A stretch of DNA of 64,000 bases from Ancylobacter dichloromethanicus (lineage in GTDB: Bacteria > Pseudomonadota > Alphaproteobacteria > Rhizobiales > Xanthobacteraceae), in assembly GCF_018390645.1 (NCBI RefSeq), contig NZ_JAHBGC010000004.1, forward strand, positions 417,613-481,612. The letters run 5' to 3'. The position numbers and the translations under genes are program-made. How positions within the stretch are numbered: the stretch's first letter is position 1; every line of letters begins with the position of its first letter. Below are positions 18,440 to 27,275 of this stretch, one piece after another. The notes beneath the pieces were generated by a model. The model saw only the letters and a list, made by a program, of their open reading frames with translations. It made no database searches and was not told the origin of the DNA.

Positions 18440-19444
18440 ATGAAACGCCTGATCGCCGCCGGCCTCGCGCTGGCCGCCCTTGCGAGCGTCCCCGCCCGCG
18501 CCGAAGAGATCAAGGAGCTGAACTTCGGCTTCATCTCCACCGAGTCCTCGGCCAATCTCGCCAAGAGCTTCGAGCCGCTGATCAAGGACATGGAGAAGGC
18601 CATCGGCATTCCGGTGAAGCCGTTCTTCGTCGGTGATTATGCCGGCGTCATCGAAGGCATGCGCTTCAAGAAGGTCGATGTCGCGTGGTTCGGCAACAAG
18701 TCGGCGATGGAAGCGGTGGACCGCGCCAATGGCGAAGTGTTCGTCAAGACCGCCAAGCCGGACGGCTCCTCGGGCTATTATGCGCTGATCGTCACCAATG
18801 CCGACCGCAGCGACATCAACAACCTCAAGGACGTTCTGGATTGCTCGAAGGGCTATAACTTCGGCAATGGCGATCCGAACTCGACCTCGGGCTTCCTGGT
18901 CCCCAGCTACTACGTGTTCGCGCTGAACAATGTCGACCCGAACAAGTGCTACAAGCGCGTCGTGACCGGCAATCACGAAGCCAACCTGCTGTCGGTCGCC
19001 AACAAGCAGGTCGACTTCGCCACCAACAACACCGAGAACGTGTCGCGCCTGCAGGCGACCCGTCCGGAAGAAGCCGCCAAGATCAAGGAAGTGTGGCGCT
19101 CGCCGCTGATCGCCGGCGACCCGATCGTGTGGCGCAAGGACCTGCCGGCCGACCTGAAGGCGAAGATCTACACCTTCTTCATGACCTATGGCCGCCTGGG
19201 CACCCCGGAAGAGATCACCCATGCGCGTGAAGTGCTGGCCAAGACCTCTGATGGCTGGGGTGTGTTCCTCGCTTCGTCCGACGCCCAGCTGATCCCGGTC
19301 CGTCAGCTCGAGCTGTTCAAGTCGAAGGTCAAGGTGCAGAACGACGACAAGCTCTCCGCCGACGAGAAGGCCGCGAAGATCAAGGAGATCGACGCCAAGC
19401 TCGCCGCGCTCGAAGAGCAGCAGAAGAAGCTTCCCAGCATGTGA
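18440..19444 (+). CDS. phnD: Phosphonate ABC transporter substrate-binding protein
   Basis: 334-aa periplasmic binding protein with a Sec signal peptide (cleavage near VPARAEE). The family-typical stretches LNFGFISTESSANL, FVGDYAGVIEGMRFKKVDVAWFGNKS and SSGYYALI are present, with residues like those that hold the phosphonate group in PhnD. The C terminus carries an unusual Lys/Glu-rich helical tail (about residues 290-334) that might be a coiled coil. CAGGAG precedes the ATG. A palindromic repeat and a hairpin lie between it and phnE, so expression of phnE may be lower than that of phnD. Confidence 0.95.
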   Translation: MKRLIAAGLALAALASVPARAEEIKELNFGFISTESSANLAKSFEPLIKDMEKAIGIPVKPFFVGDYAGVIEGMRFKKVDVAWFGNKSAMEAVDRANGEVFVKTAKPDGSSGYYALIVTNADRSDINNLKDVLDCSKGYNFGNGDPNSTSGFLVPSYYVFALNNVDPNKCYKRVVTGNHEANLLSVANKQVDFATNNTENVSRLQATRPEEAAKIKEVWRSPLIAGDPIVWRKDLPADLKAKIYTFFMTYGRLGTPEEITHAREVLAKTSDGWGVFLASSDAQLIPVRQLELFKSKVKVQNDDKLSADEKAAKIKEIDAKLAALEEQQKKLPSM

Positions 19445-19454
19445 GTGCGGCCTG

Positions 19455-19549
19455 TTTTCCCTCGTGGCCGGGCTTGACCCGGCCACCCAGCCTCGGGGCC
19501 GTCACGCGGTCCCTGGGTGCCCGGGGAAAGCCCGGGCATGAGGGGAAAA
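19455..19549. repeat. Palindromic intergenic repeat, copy 1
   Basis: Inverted repeat with ~36-nt arms (19455-19490 and 19513-19549) around a ~22-nt centre. The left arm core GTGGCCGGGCTTGACCCGG and ACCCAG end recur in the arms of copies at 25045-25148 and 40370-40454. It lies between phnD and phnE, so it is transcribed within the operon. Confidence 0.8.
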
Positions 19550-19567
19550 GGTTGTGTGAGACAGTTC

Positions 19568-19593
19568 ATCCCCGGCATGTCGCCGGGGATTTT
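19568..19593 (+). terminator. Hairpin between phnD and phnE
   Basis: Perfect 9-bp stem ATCCCCGGC / GCCGGGGAT with a 5-nt loop and TTT behind it. It may act as a partial terminator or RNA stability element that sets phnD above phnE expression. Confidence 0.55.
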
Positions 19594-19612
19594 CATACCG
19601 GGAACTCCCCAC

Positions 19613-20434
19613 ATGTTTGCTGCCGACGCCGCCCACCGCACCGCCACGCGCACCATGCCCGCGCCGCCGGTCACGCCGCTGACGACCCGGCTGATCCGCC
19701 TCGCCATCGCGGCGCTCACCATCGTGATCCTGGTCGGCGCCTGGTACGAGGCGGAGATGAACCCGGTGCAGCTGTGGCGGGACTCCGGCAACATGGCGAC
19801 CCTCGGCGCCGATTTCCTGCGCCCGAATTTCGCGGATTGGGACGTCTATACGAACGCCATGCTGGAAACGCTGGCGATCGCCATCTGGGGCACGCTGCTG
19901 GCCGTGATCGCCGGCATCCCGCTCGGCATCCTCTCGGCTGACAACGTCTCGCCGCGCTGGCTCGCCTTCGGCGTGCGCCGGCTGATGGACGCCTGCCGCG
20001 CCATCAACGAACTCGTCTTCGCGCTGATCTTCATCGCCGCGGTCGGCCTCGGCCCGTTCGCCGGCGTGCTGGCGCTGTTCGTCCACACCACCGGTGTGGT
20101 CGCCAAGCTGTTCTCCGAGGCGGTCGAGGCCATCGATCCCGCGCCGGTGGAGGGCATTCGCGGCACCGGCGGCACCTGGCTGCAGGAAATCATCTACGGC
20201 GTGCTGCCGCAGGTGCTGCCGCTGTGGATCTCCTATGCGCTCTATCGCTTCGAATCCAATGTCCGCTCGGCCACGGTGCTGGGCATCGTCGGTGGCGGCG
20301 GCATCGGCATGACCTTCAACGAGACCATGCGCGGCTTCCTCTATTCGCAGGCATCGGCGATCCTGATCATCGTCATCGTGACGGTCACCGCGCTCGACCT
20401 GATCAGCCAGCGCATCCGCAAGAAGTTCATCTGA
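19613..20434 (+). CDS. phnE: Phosphonate ABC transporter permease
   Basis: 273-aa inner-membrane permease of the BPD_transp_1 family. About six hydrophobic segments are visible. The EAA-type coupling loop reads [31 protein letters not shown], and the tail [12 protein letters not shown] is typical of PhnE. The start is uncertain: 19613 has a GGGAAC at fair spacing, 19655 is an in-frame ATG closer to the usual family start. It is the only permease gene in the operon. Many alphaproteobacterial phn operons carry two, so this one may work as a homodimer. A terminator follows at 20468. Confidence 0.93.
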   Translation: MFAADAAHRTATRTMPAPPVTPLTTRLIRLAIAALTIVILVGAWYEAEMNPVQLWRDSGNMATLGADFLRPNFADWDVYTNAMLETLAIAIWGTLLAVIAGIPLGILSADNVSPRWLAFGVRRLMDACRAINELVFALIFIAAVGLGPFAGVLALFVHTTGVVAKLFSEAVEAIDPAPVEGIRGTGGTWLQEIIYGVLPQVLPLWISYALYRFESNVRSATVLGIVGGGGIGMTFNETMRGFLYSQASAILIIVIVTVTALDLISQRIRKKFI

Positions 20435-20467
20435 CGCCGCGCCTCCGGGCCTTCGTATCGACAGGGT

Positions 20468-20496
20468 AAGCGCGGACGCCCGGCGTCCGCGCTTTT
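20468..20496 (+). terminator. phnCDE terminator
   Basis: Near-perfect inverted repeat with AAGCGCGGACGCC pairing to GGCGTCCGCGCTT, then TTTT, 34 nt after the phnE stop. Confidence 0.85.
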
Positions 20497-20624
20497 ATGC
20501 CGACGGAAGGCGCGGCAGCGGCGAACGACGTCCAAGCTCTCCAATCGGTAATGTTGCGGCCACCATCCCGCCAGCATTGCTCGGCGTAGATGTGGTCATC
20601 GCGACATCTGCCGGAGTAGCCCCC

Positions 20625-22373
20625 TTGCGTGTGATTGCCTCCCTGCTCGCCGATGTCTGGCGGCTGTCGATCCCCTATTTCCGTGGCGAGGACAAATGGC
20701 GCGGCGGCGCGCTGCTCGCGGCGGTGATCGCACTGGAGGTCGGCTGGGTCTACGTGACCGTGCTGATCAACCAGTGGAACGCGGTCTTCTATGACGCGAT
20801 CCAGCAGAAGGACTACGCCGCCTTCGTCCACCAGCTCTGGATCTTCGCGTTCTATGCCGCGGGCGCCATCGCGGTCGCGGTCTACCAGATCTATCTGCGC
20901 CAGTGGCTGGAGATACGCTGGCGCACCTGGATGACCGACAAGTACCTCAGCGCCTGGCTGGCCGACGAGACCCATTACCGCATGCGGCTGAAGGGCGACG
21001 AGGCCGACAATCCCGACCAGCGCATCGCCGAGGATATCCGCTCCTATATCGGCCAGACCATCGGCCTGTTCCTCGGCCTGCTCAGCGCGATGATGACGCT
21101 GGCCTCCTTCGCGGTCATCCTGTGGGGCCTCTCGGGAGATTTCGCCTTCAACCTGTTCGGCGCCAGCTGGGACATCCCCGGCTATCTGGTCTGGGCCGCG
21201 TTCGCCTATGCGGCGGTCGGCACGCTGATCGCCCATCTCATCGGCCGCGTGCTGGTGAAGCTCAACTTCGACCAGCAGCGCTTCGAGGCCAATTACCGCG
21301 TCGACCTGGTGCGGGTGCGCGAAAATGGCGAGCAGATCGCGCTGATGCAGGGCGGCCCGGTGGAACGCACGCGGCTGCTCTCCCGCTTCAGCCATGTGGT
21401 GCATAATTACTGGGGCATCATGATCGCCCAGAAGCGGCTGACCTGGTTCACGTCCGGCTACAGCCAGCTGTCGGTCATCTTCCCCTTCATCGTTGTCGCG
21501 CCGGCCTATTTCACCGGGGCGATCCAGCTTGGCCAGTTGATGCAGACCTCCTCCGCCTTTGGCCAGGTGCAGGGCTCGTTCTCCTTCTTCATCAACGCCT
21601 ACGCGACGCTGGCGGAGTGGAAGTCGGTGGTCGACCGGCTGGTCGGCTTCGAGAAATCGGTGATGGCGACCCAGGCCGAGGCGCTGCGCAGCGATTTCCA
21701 CCGCGTGCCGGCCGAGGGTCCGGCGCCGCTGGCGGTGAGCGCGATGGAGGTGCGGCTGCCGGACGGGCGGGCGCTGCTGGAAGTCGAGGCGCTGGACCTC
21801 GCGCGCGGCGAGCGGGTGCTGCTCACCGGTCCCTCGGGCAGCGGCAAGAGCACGCTGCTGCGCGCCATCGCCGGCATCTGGCCGCACGGCCATGGCGAGG
21901 TTGAGCTGGCGCCGGGCGCGCGGGTGCTCACCCTGCCGCAGCGGCCCTATCTCCCCGTCGGCACGCTGCGCGGCGCGCTCGCCTATCCCGACCCGCTGGA
22001 GAATTATGACGACGAGAGGCTGCGCGAGGCGCTGGAGGCGGTCGGCCTGCCAGCCCTCGCCGGGCGGCTCGACGAGAGCGCGCCATGGGCCGCCATCCTG
22101 TCGGGCGGCGAACAGCAGCGCCTCGCCGTGGCCCGCGCCCTGCTGGTGAAGCCGGACGTGCTGCTGCTGGACGAGGCCACCTCGGCGCTCGACGAGGCGA
22201 GCGAAGCCGCCCTCTACCGCATACTGCGCGAGCGGTTGGCGCAGACCGCCATGCTCTCCATCGGCCACCGCTCGACGCTGGTCGAGCAGCACGAGCGGCA
22301 GATCGCGCTGCGCCGCGACGCTGTAGGGCCGGCGCGGCTCATCTCCCCCGTGCCGGCGCCTGCGGCGGCGTGA
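20625..22373 (+). CDS. SbmA/BacA-like ABC protein with fused ATPase domain
   Basis: About 582 aa. The N-terminal ~350 residues form an SbmA_BacA/ABC_membrane_2-type domain with several membrane helices (WRLSIPYFRGEDKWRG, INQWNAVFYDAIQQKD). A C-terminal ABC ATPase has Walker A TGPSGSGKST, signature LSGGEQQRLAVARAL and Walker B DVLLLDEATSALDEA. Fused forms resemble YddA and the vitamin B12 or very-long-chain fatty acid type exporters/importers, not SbmA itself, which has no ATPase. The substrate is unknown. No ATG lies near the start: TTG at 20625 is chosen because GGAG lies 8 nt before it; GTG 20631 and TTG 20577 are alternatives. Confidence 0.87.
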   Translation: MRVIASLLADVWRLSIPYFRGEDKWRGGALLAAVIALEVGWVYVTVLINQWNAVFYDAIQQKDYAAFVHQLWIFAFYAAGAIAVAVYQIYLRQWLEIRWRTWMTDKYLSAWLADETHYRMRLKGDEADNPDQRIAEDIRSYIGQTIGLFLGLLSAMMTLASFAVILWGLSGDFAFNLFGASWDIPGYLVWAAFAYAAVGTLIAHLIGRVLVKLNFDQQRFEANYRVDLVRVRENGEQIALMQGGPVERTRLLSRFSHVVHNYWGIMIAQKRLTWFTSGYSQLSVIFPFIVVAPAYFTGAIQLGQLMQTSSAFGQVQGSFSFFINAYATLAEWKSVVDRLVGFEKSVMATQAEALRSDFHRVPAEGPAPLAVSAMEVRLPDGRALLEVEALDLARGERVLLTGPSGSGKSTLLRAIAGIWPHGHGEVELAPGARVLTLPQRPYLPVGTLRGALAYPDPLENYDDERLREALEAVGLPALAGRLDESAPWAAILSGGEQQRLAVARALLVKPDVLLLDEATSALDEASEAALYRILRERLAQTAMLSIGHRSTLVEQHERQIALRRDAVGPARLISPVPAPAAA

Positions 22374-22380
22374 GGGGCGC

Positions 22381-23682
22381 TCAGCGCGAGCCGGCGGCGC
22401 GGGCTTCCGCCTCGATCGCCAGCGTGCGCTCCAGCAGGATCTCGTAGATCGGCCGTCCGCCGAGCGCCAGAAACGCCATATGGGCGAAGATGGCGCAGAT
22501 CATCACCGGCACCAGCACCGCATAGGCGCTGGTGAGTTCCAGCACCAGCACCATGCCGACCAGCGGCGCGCCGATGGTGGCGGCGAACAGCCCGCCCATG
22601 GCGGCAATGGCGAAGGTGGTGTGGGCCTGGTAGGGCAGGTCGAAGAACAGGTCCAGCGTGGTGCCGTAGCAGAGCCCGATCGTGGTCGCGAGCGCCAGGA
22701 TCGGCGCGAAGATGCCGCCAGCGACGCCGGTGGAATAGCTCGCCATGGTCATGACGAAGCGCAGCAGCACCACGAAGGCCAGCATGCCGAGCGGCAGTGA
22801 TTCCTTGGTGAGTTGCACCGCCAGCAATTCGCCGCCCTGCGTCGCCTCCGGCCGCACGAACATCAGCACGCCGACAGTGAGGCCGACAAAGGTCGGGAAG
22901 ATGTAGAAGGAGCTGCGCATGCCGAAGCGGCGGACATGGTCGAGCGACCAGACCAGCGTGCGGTTGAAGACGAAGCCGGCCCCGCCGAGGATGAGGCCGA
23001 GCAGGGCGAAGGCGGGCAGCCAGCCATAGGGAATGGCGGTGGCTTCCAGCAGCATATAGGGTCGGTTGCCGGTTAGGTATTCGGTGACGATGGCGCTGGC
23101 GATGGAGGCGAGCACCACGGCGATATAGGTCCGCGAGGAATAGGGAAACTGCCGGCGCGTTTCCTCGATCACGAACAGCACCGCCGCGAGCGGCGCGTTG
23201 AAGGCGGCGGCAAGGCCGGCGGCGCCGCCGGCGGCGAGCAGGCCACGCATGTCCTCGCCCGACCATTTCATCAGGTCGGAGGCGGCCTTGGCGACCGAGG
23301 CGCCGATATGGATGGTCGGCCCCTCGCGGCCCAGCACCATGCCGGAGGAGAGCGAGAGCAGGCCGGCGACGAACTTGACCGGCAGCACCCGATGCCAGTG
23401 CACCTCGCGCAGCCCCTCCATCGCGCCCTCGATCTCCGGCACGCCGGAGCCGCTCGCCTCGGGGGCGAAGCGGCGCACCAGCCAGAGCGAGACGACCGTC
23501 ATGGCGGCGGCGACCAGCGCGGCGGCGGCGTAGAGGGGAAAGCCGTCGAGGCCGAGGCCGGTGTCGAGAAAGGCCGGCCAGGCCGCGGTCAGCTTCTCGA
23601 CGCCGACATGGAAACCGGAGCCGAGAACGCCGACAACGGCACCCACCAGTATCGCCACCACGTGATACGCCACGTTCCCCAT
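22381..23682 (-). CDS. clcA: ClC-type H+/Cl- exchanger
   Basis: 433-aa ClC family membrane protein with about twelve hydrophobic segments. The anion-path motifs GSGVPEIE, GREGP with the gating Glu, and GVAGGIFAP are intact. The internal proton Glu is kept in VIEETRRQF, so it is likely a 2Cl-/H+ exchanger and not a channel. Such proteins support acid resistance. There is no CBS regulatory domain after the membrane part. It is divergent from nothing close, converging on the SbmA-like gene with only 7 nt between their stops. The ATG at 23682 follows no strong ribosome site. Confidence 0.93.
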   Translation of the reverse strand: MGNVAYHVVAILVGAVVGVLGSGFHVGVEKLTAAWPAFLDTGLGLDGFPLYAAAALVAAAMTVVSLWLVRRFAPEASGSGVPEIEGAMEGLREVHWHRVLPVKFVAGLLSLSSGMVLGREGPTIHIGASVAKAASDLMKWSGEDMRGLLAAGGAAGLAAAFNAPLAAVLFVIEETRRQFPYSSRTYIAVVLASIASAIVTEYLTGNRPYMLLEATAIPYGWLPAFALLGLILGGAGFVFNRTLVWSLDHVRRFGMRSSFYIFPTFVGLTVGVLMFVRPEATQGGELLAVQLTKESLPLGMLAFVVLLRFVMTMASYSTGVAGGIFAPILALATTIGLCYGTTLDLFFDLPYQAHTTFAIAAMGGLFAATIGAPLVGMVLVLELTSAYAVLVPVMICAIFAHMAFLALGGRPIYEILLERTLAIEAEARAAGSR

Positions 23683-23825
23683 GCCTCGTCCTCACCGTCC
23701 CGGATGCGTCCCGCATCGGTTAGCATCGCTGGCCGGGTATCGGAAGAAGCCTGGCCCAACTTGGCGGGCGCCGCGCCGTGTTTGACCGCGACGCGCCACC
23801 CGGGAGGCTCACGACAGGGCGAGGC

Positions 23826-24788
23826 TTACGGCAGCGCGGGCGCGTAGACCGAGACCGGCTCGACCTTGTCGATCAGGCCGTGGCTCTTCATGAAGTCGCC
23901 GAATCGGGCGTAGCGGCCTTCGTCGAGTGCCGCCGGCGCATGGGTGAAGCGGCGCAGCGTGTCGGTCCAGGCGGTGCGGTTCAGCTCGTCGTCCAGCTTC
24001 GGGTTGGCCTTGACGAACAGCGCCCAGGCGTCGTCCGGGTGGTTGAGGATATAGATGGTGGCTTCTTCCACGGCCGCGAGGAAGCGCTTGAGCCGGGGGT
24101 CGGCAATCATGTCCTTGCGGGTGACGTAGATCAACTCGTCGAACACCGGCACGCCGTGCTCCTCGGGGAAGAAGGCGCGGCCTTCCTTGCCCTCAAGCCT
24201 GATCTGGGTGAGTTCGAAATTGCGGTAAGCGCCGATCACCGCGTCGACCTTGCCGGCGACGAGGGCGGGCGAGAGGGCGAAATTGACGTTGATCATGGTC
24301 ACGTCGGACGGCTTCAGCCCGGCGCTTGCCAGCATGGTGCCGAGCAGCGCGTCCTCAAGCCCGGCCACCGAATAGCCCACCGTCTTGCCCTTGAGATCGG
24401 CGATCGAGGTGATCGGGCCGTCCTTCAGCACCACCAGCGCGGTGAGCGGGGTGGAGATGAGCGTGCCGAAGCGCACCAGCGGCAGCCCTTCCTTCACCGA
24501 GAGATAAAGGTTCGGCTGGTAGCTGACCGCGATGTCGGCCTGCCCGGCGGCGACCAGGCGCGGCGGGGCGGAGGGATCGGCTGGGGCGACCAGCTCCACA
24601 TCGAGGTCGTGCGCTTTGAAGAAGCCCTTCTCCTGCGCGATGATCAGCGGCGCGTGGTCGGGGTTGACGTACCAGTCGAGCAGTACGGTGAGCTTGTCGT
24701 CGGCGGCCGCGGGGGCCAGGCCAAAGGCGAGGCCGAGCGTGAGTGCGACGAGCAGGGTGCCGGCGCGTGCGGCAATGGTCTTGAACAT
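23826..24788 (-). CDS. thiY: Thiamine pyrimidine precursor-binding protein (ThiY)
   Basis: 320-aa periplasmic binding protein with a signal peptide (cleaved near APAAADD). The start of the mature protein, LTVLLDWYVNPDHAPLIIAQEKGFF, is typical of the NMT1/THI5-like family. Later motifs include VSYQPNLYLSVKEGLPLVRFG and GYSVAGLEDALLG. With the TPP riboswitch directly upstream, it probably binds formyl-aminopyrimidine (FAMP), the salvage precursor of HMP. AGGAG precedes the ATG at 24788. The permease gene thiX is upstream but is split off by another gene, and no thiZ ATPase gene is visible in the window. Confidence 0.85.
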   Translation of the reverse strand: MFKTIAARAGTLLVALTLGLAFGLAPAAADDKLTVLLDWYVNPDHAPLIIAQEKGFFKAHDLDVELVAPADPSAPPRLVAAGQADIAVSYQPNLYLSVKEGLPLVRFGTLISTPLTALVVLKDGPITSIADLKGKTVGYSVAGLEDALLGTMLASAGLKPSDVTMINVNFALSPALVAGKVDAVIGAYRNFELTQIRLEGKEGRAFFPEEHGVPVFDELIYVTRKDMIADPRLKRFLAAVEEATIYILNHPDDAWALFVKANPKLDDELNRTAWTDTLRRFTHAPAALDEGRYARFGDFMKSHGLIDKVEPVSVYAPALP

Positions 24789-24876
24789 GGATCTCCTCCC
24801 AGTTGGAGACCCGGCGCGAGCTATCGGGGGAAATCCGGCAGGGGCGTCACGCACCGCGTGCGGCCCCGCCGTCGCT

Positions 24877-24973
24877 CCGTCCCTTCGCCGGCATGACCCG
24901 GATCAGGTTCAAAGGGTCTGGCGGCTGCCATCTCAGCCCCTTGATCGGAAACGATCGCGGGACACCCCTCGGA
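24877..24973 (-). promoter_or_regulatory. TPP riboswitch (THI element)
   Basis: Read on the minus strand, the element has the conserved CTGAGAT, then ACCC, TTTGAACCTGATCCGGGT and CATGCCGGCGAAGGGA cores of TPP aptamers. The 5' GAGGGGTG side pairs with the 3' end. A separate hairpin (GGGGC...GCCCC) at 24841-24867 may be the expression platform. It sits 89 nt before thiY; TPP binding should lower ThiY expression. Confidence 0.95.
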
Positions 24974-25044
24974 CGCGCGCAAACTAGCATCGCCGGCAGG
25001 GCGGGGCAAATGGACGGGAGAGCGGGTGCAGGGCTGCCACCACG

Positions 25045-25148
25045 CCCTTGTGCCCGGGCCCGACCCGGGCACCCAGCCGCCCCGGCACCGAGCGACGTTG
25101 GCGCTCTGGAAAGTCTGGGTCCCCGGGTCGGGCCCGGGCATGATGGAA
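25045..25148. repeat. Palindromic intergenic repeat, copy 2
   Basis: Inverted repeat with ~32-nt arms (25045-25076 and 25115-25148). The left-arm core reads TGCCCGGGCCCGACCCGGG and both arms end in ACCCAG/CTGGGT. It is the same element as copies 1 and 3 and lies between the YcaQ-family gene and the riboswitch, in non-coding DNA. Confidence 0.8.
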
Positions 25149-25157
25149 GGGGGCTCG

Positions 25158-26360
25158 CTATCCCCCCCGCCAGCCGTCGAGATAAACGGTGCGCTCGACC
25201 CCGGCGAAGCGGCCGAGACGGGCGAGTTCGGCGTCGAGCGCATCGAGCCGTCCGGCCGAGGCGCGTACCGCCGGCTCCAGCCAGAGCCGGCGCACATCGA
25301 GCGTGCCGGCCTTGCGGTCGGCCTTCATGTCGATGCGTCCGACCATTCGGTCGCCCTCCAGAATCGGGAAGACATAATAGCCATAGACCCGCTTGGGGGC
25401 CGGCACGAACACCTCGATGCGGTAGCTGAAGCCGAACAGCCGTTCCGCCCGGGCGCGGTCGCGCAGCAGCGGGTCGAACGGGCTCAGCACCCGCAGCCGC
25501 GCCGGCGCGGCGGGCAGGGCGTCGAAGATGGCGGCACTGCCGGCGAAGGCGTGAGAGGCGCGCGGCCTGCCGCCATCGGCCGGCGCGACCAGAACCGGCT
25601 CCAGCCGCTCGCGATTGGCCTCGATCCAGCCTTTCGCCTCCTCCGGCGAGACGAGGTCCCAGAAGGCGGCGATTTCCCCATGGGTCGCGAAGCCGAGACG
25701 TTCCAGCGCCGAGGTGCAGGCCCAGTCGGTGAAAGCGCCCTCGCTGACCTCGCTCGCGCGGTAATGGGCGGGAATGACGCGCTCGGTGAGGTCGTAGACC
25801 TTCTGGAAGCCCTCGCGCCCGGCGATGGCGAGCGCGCCGGTGCGCCAGTGATATTCCAGCGCGGTCTTCTCCGGGTGCCAGTTCCACCAGCCGCCGGCCG
25901 GGCGCTTGCCGGCGCTCCTGTCCTGCTCGAAGTCGCGGGCCATCAGTCGGCCCTCATGGCGCACCCGTTGCAGCACGTGGTCGACATAGGTCTCGAAGCC
26001 GTTCTCGTGCCAGGAGCGCCAGCGCTCCGCCAGCGTCGCCTGCGCCCGGGCGAAGCGGTGCTTCCAATAGGGGAAGAAGGCCGAGGGGATGATGGCGGCG
26101 TCGTGCGTCCAGTGCTCGAACAGCGCGCCGTCCTTCTCCAGCAGGGCGGTGAGGTGGGCGCGCTTGTAGCTCGGGTTGCGGGCGAACAGGATGTGATGGT
26201 GCGCCCGCTCGACAGTTGAGATGCTGTCGACCTGCACGAAGCCGACGGTCTCGATCAGTTCGAGGAGCCCGGCCCTGGTCAGCGCGCCGCGCGGCCGGCT
26301 GAGCCCCTGCTTGGCCAGGAAGACGCGCCGGGCATCGGCATTGGAGAGATGCAGGGTCAT
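25158..26360 (-). CDS. Winged-helix DNA glycosylase of the YcaQ/AlkX family
   Basis: 400-aa protein (HTH_42 family). The early stretch GFVQVDSISTVERAHHHILFARN holds the QxD-type site of the interstrand-crosslink glycosylase YcaQ, with RAHH behind it. A late stretch GYYVFPILEGDRMVGRIDMKADR is also typical. Enzymes of this type excise bulky alkylated bases and unhook DNA crosslinks. The ATG at 26360 overlaps the thiX stop (ATGA), so it is coupled to thiX and lies before the thiY riboswitch. There is no evident link to thiamine, so its place in this operon is odd. Confidence 0.85.
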   Translation of the reverse strand: MTLHLSNADARRVFLAKQGLSRPRGALTRAGLLELIETVGFVQVDSISTVERAHHHILFARNPSYKRAHLTALLEKDGALFEHWTHDAAIIPSAFFPYWKHRFARAQATLAERWRSWHENGFETYVDHVLQRVRHEGRLMARDFEQDRSAGKRPAGGWWNWHPEKTALEYHWRTGALAIAGREGFQKVYDLTERVIPAHYRASEVSEGAFTDWACTSALERLGFATHGEIAAFWDLVSPEEAKGWIEANRERLEPVLVAPADGGRPRASHAFAGSAAIFDALPAAPARLRVLSPFDPLLRDRARAERLFGFSYRIEVFVPAPKRVYGYYVFPILEGDRMVGRIDMKADRKAGTLDVRRLWLEPAVRASAGRLDALDAELARLGRFAGVERTVYLDGWRGG

Positions 26361-27109
26361 GCCGGCGCGGTCTCCGGCGCCCACGGCACGAGCCGCGTCA
26401 GCCCGCGGTCGACCAGCGTGAACAGGATCAGCGCCATGGCCAGCAGCACGGCGAGCGCGGCGAACACCATGTCGGTCTGCATCCGGGCGTTGGAATAGAT
26501 CATGAGATAGCCGAGCCCGGCCGAGGCGCCGACCCATTCGCCCACCACGGCGCCGATCGGCGCGACGGCAGTGGCGACCCGCAGCCCCGAGGTGAGAGCC
26601 GGCAGCGCGGCGGGGATGCGGATGAAGCGCAGCGTTTTCGCCGTTCCCGCGCCGCCGAGCCGGGCGAGGTCGACAAGGCCCTGCTCGGTGCGCGCCAGCC
26701 CGTCATGGAAGGCGGAGGCGACGGGAAAGAAGATGATCAGGCTCGCCATCACGATCTTCGAGGCGAGGCCGAAGCCGAACCAGATCACCAGCAGCGGGGC
26801 GATAGCGAACACCGGCAGCGCCTGCGCCACCAGCAGCACCGGGCGCATGGCGCGCCGCGCCAGCGGCGAGGCGGCCATGGCGAGCGCGCAGGCGATGCCG
26901 AGTACCGAGCCGCAAGCGAGCCCGAGCAGCATCTCACCCAACGTAATCGCGGCATTGTGTGCGAGGATGCCGGCATTGTCCCACGCTGTCACAGCTATGC
27001 GCAGCGGACCGGGCAGTATGTAGGCCGGCACGCCAAGAAGGCGCACCGCGCCTTCCCAGAGTCCCAGCAGCACGAGAGTGACGGCAAGCGCGCGCCCGAT
27101 GGCGGCCAT
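26357..27109 (-). CDS. thiX: ABC transporter permease, thiamine precursor type (ThiX)
   Basis: 250-aa inner-membrane permease of the SsuC/ThiX type with about six hydrophobic segments. The coupling loop reads LVDLARLGGAGTAKTLRFIRIPAALPALTSGL and the terminal part GVGEWVGASAGLGYLMI-like (seen as VVGEWVGASAGLGYLMIYS). The start YILPGPLRIAVTAW is usual in this family. The pairing with ThiY is inferred from position and family, because the riboswitch is not in front of it. The ATG at 27109 is preferred over a 36-residue upstream extension. It is divergent from the universal stress gene. Confidence 0.82.
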   Translation of the reverse strand: MAAIGRALAVTLVLLGLWEGAVRLLGVPAYILPGPLRIAVTAWDNAGILAHNAAITLGEMLLGLACGSVLGIACALAMAASPLARRAMRPVLLVAQALPVFAIAPLLVIWFGFGLASKIVMASLIIFFPVASAFHDGLARTEQGLVDLARLGGAGTAKTLRFIRIPAALPALTSGLRVATAVAPIGAVVGEWVGASAGLGYLMIYSNARMQTDMVFAALAVLLAMALILFTLVDRGLTRLVPWAPETAPA

Positions 27110-27275
27110 GGGGGAGATTCCTGCATTCGTTGCAGCACTTATAGCCGCAGCCCGGCAAATGCGCGACGGTCGCGGCTGCCCGGGATGGAAGACGCGGAAA
27201 CACTTGACGGCCATCAACGCGGCGACACTTCATGGCGTGCAAAAAAGTTTTGACCGGAACAGGGGAGGAACCCAG

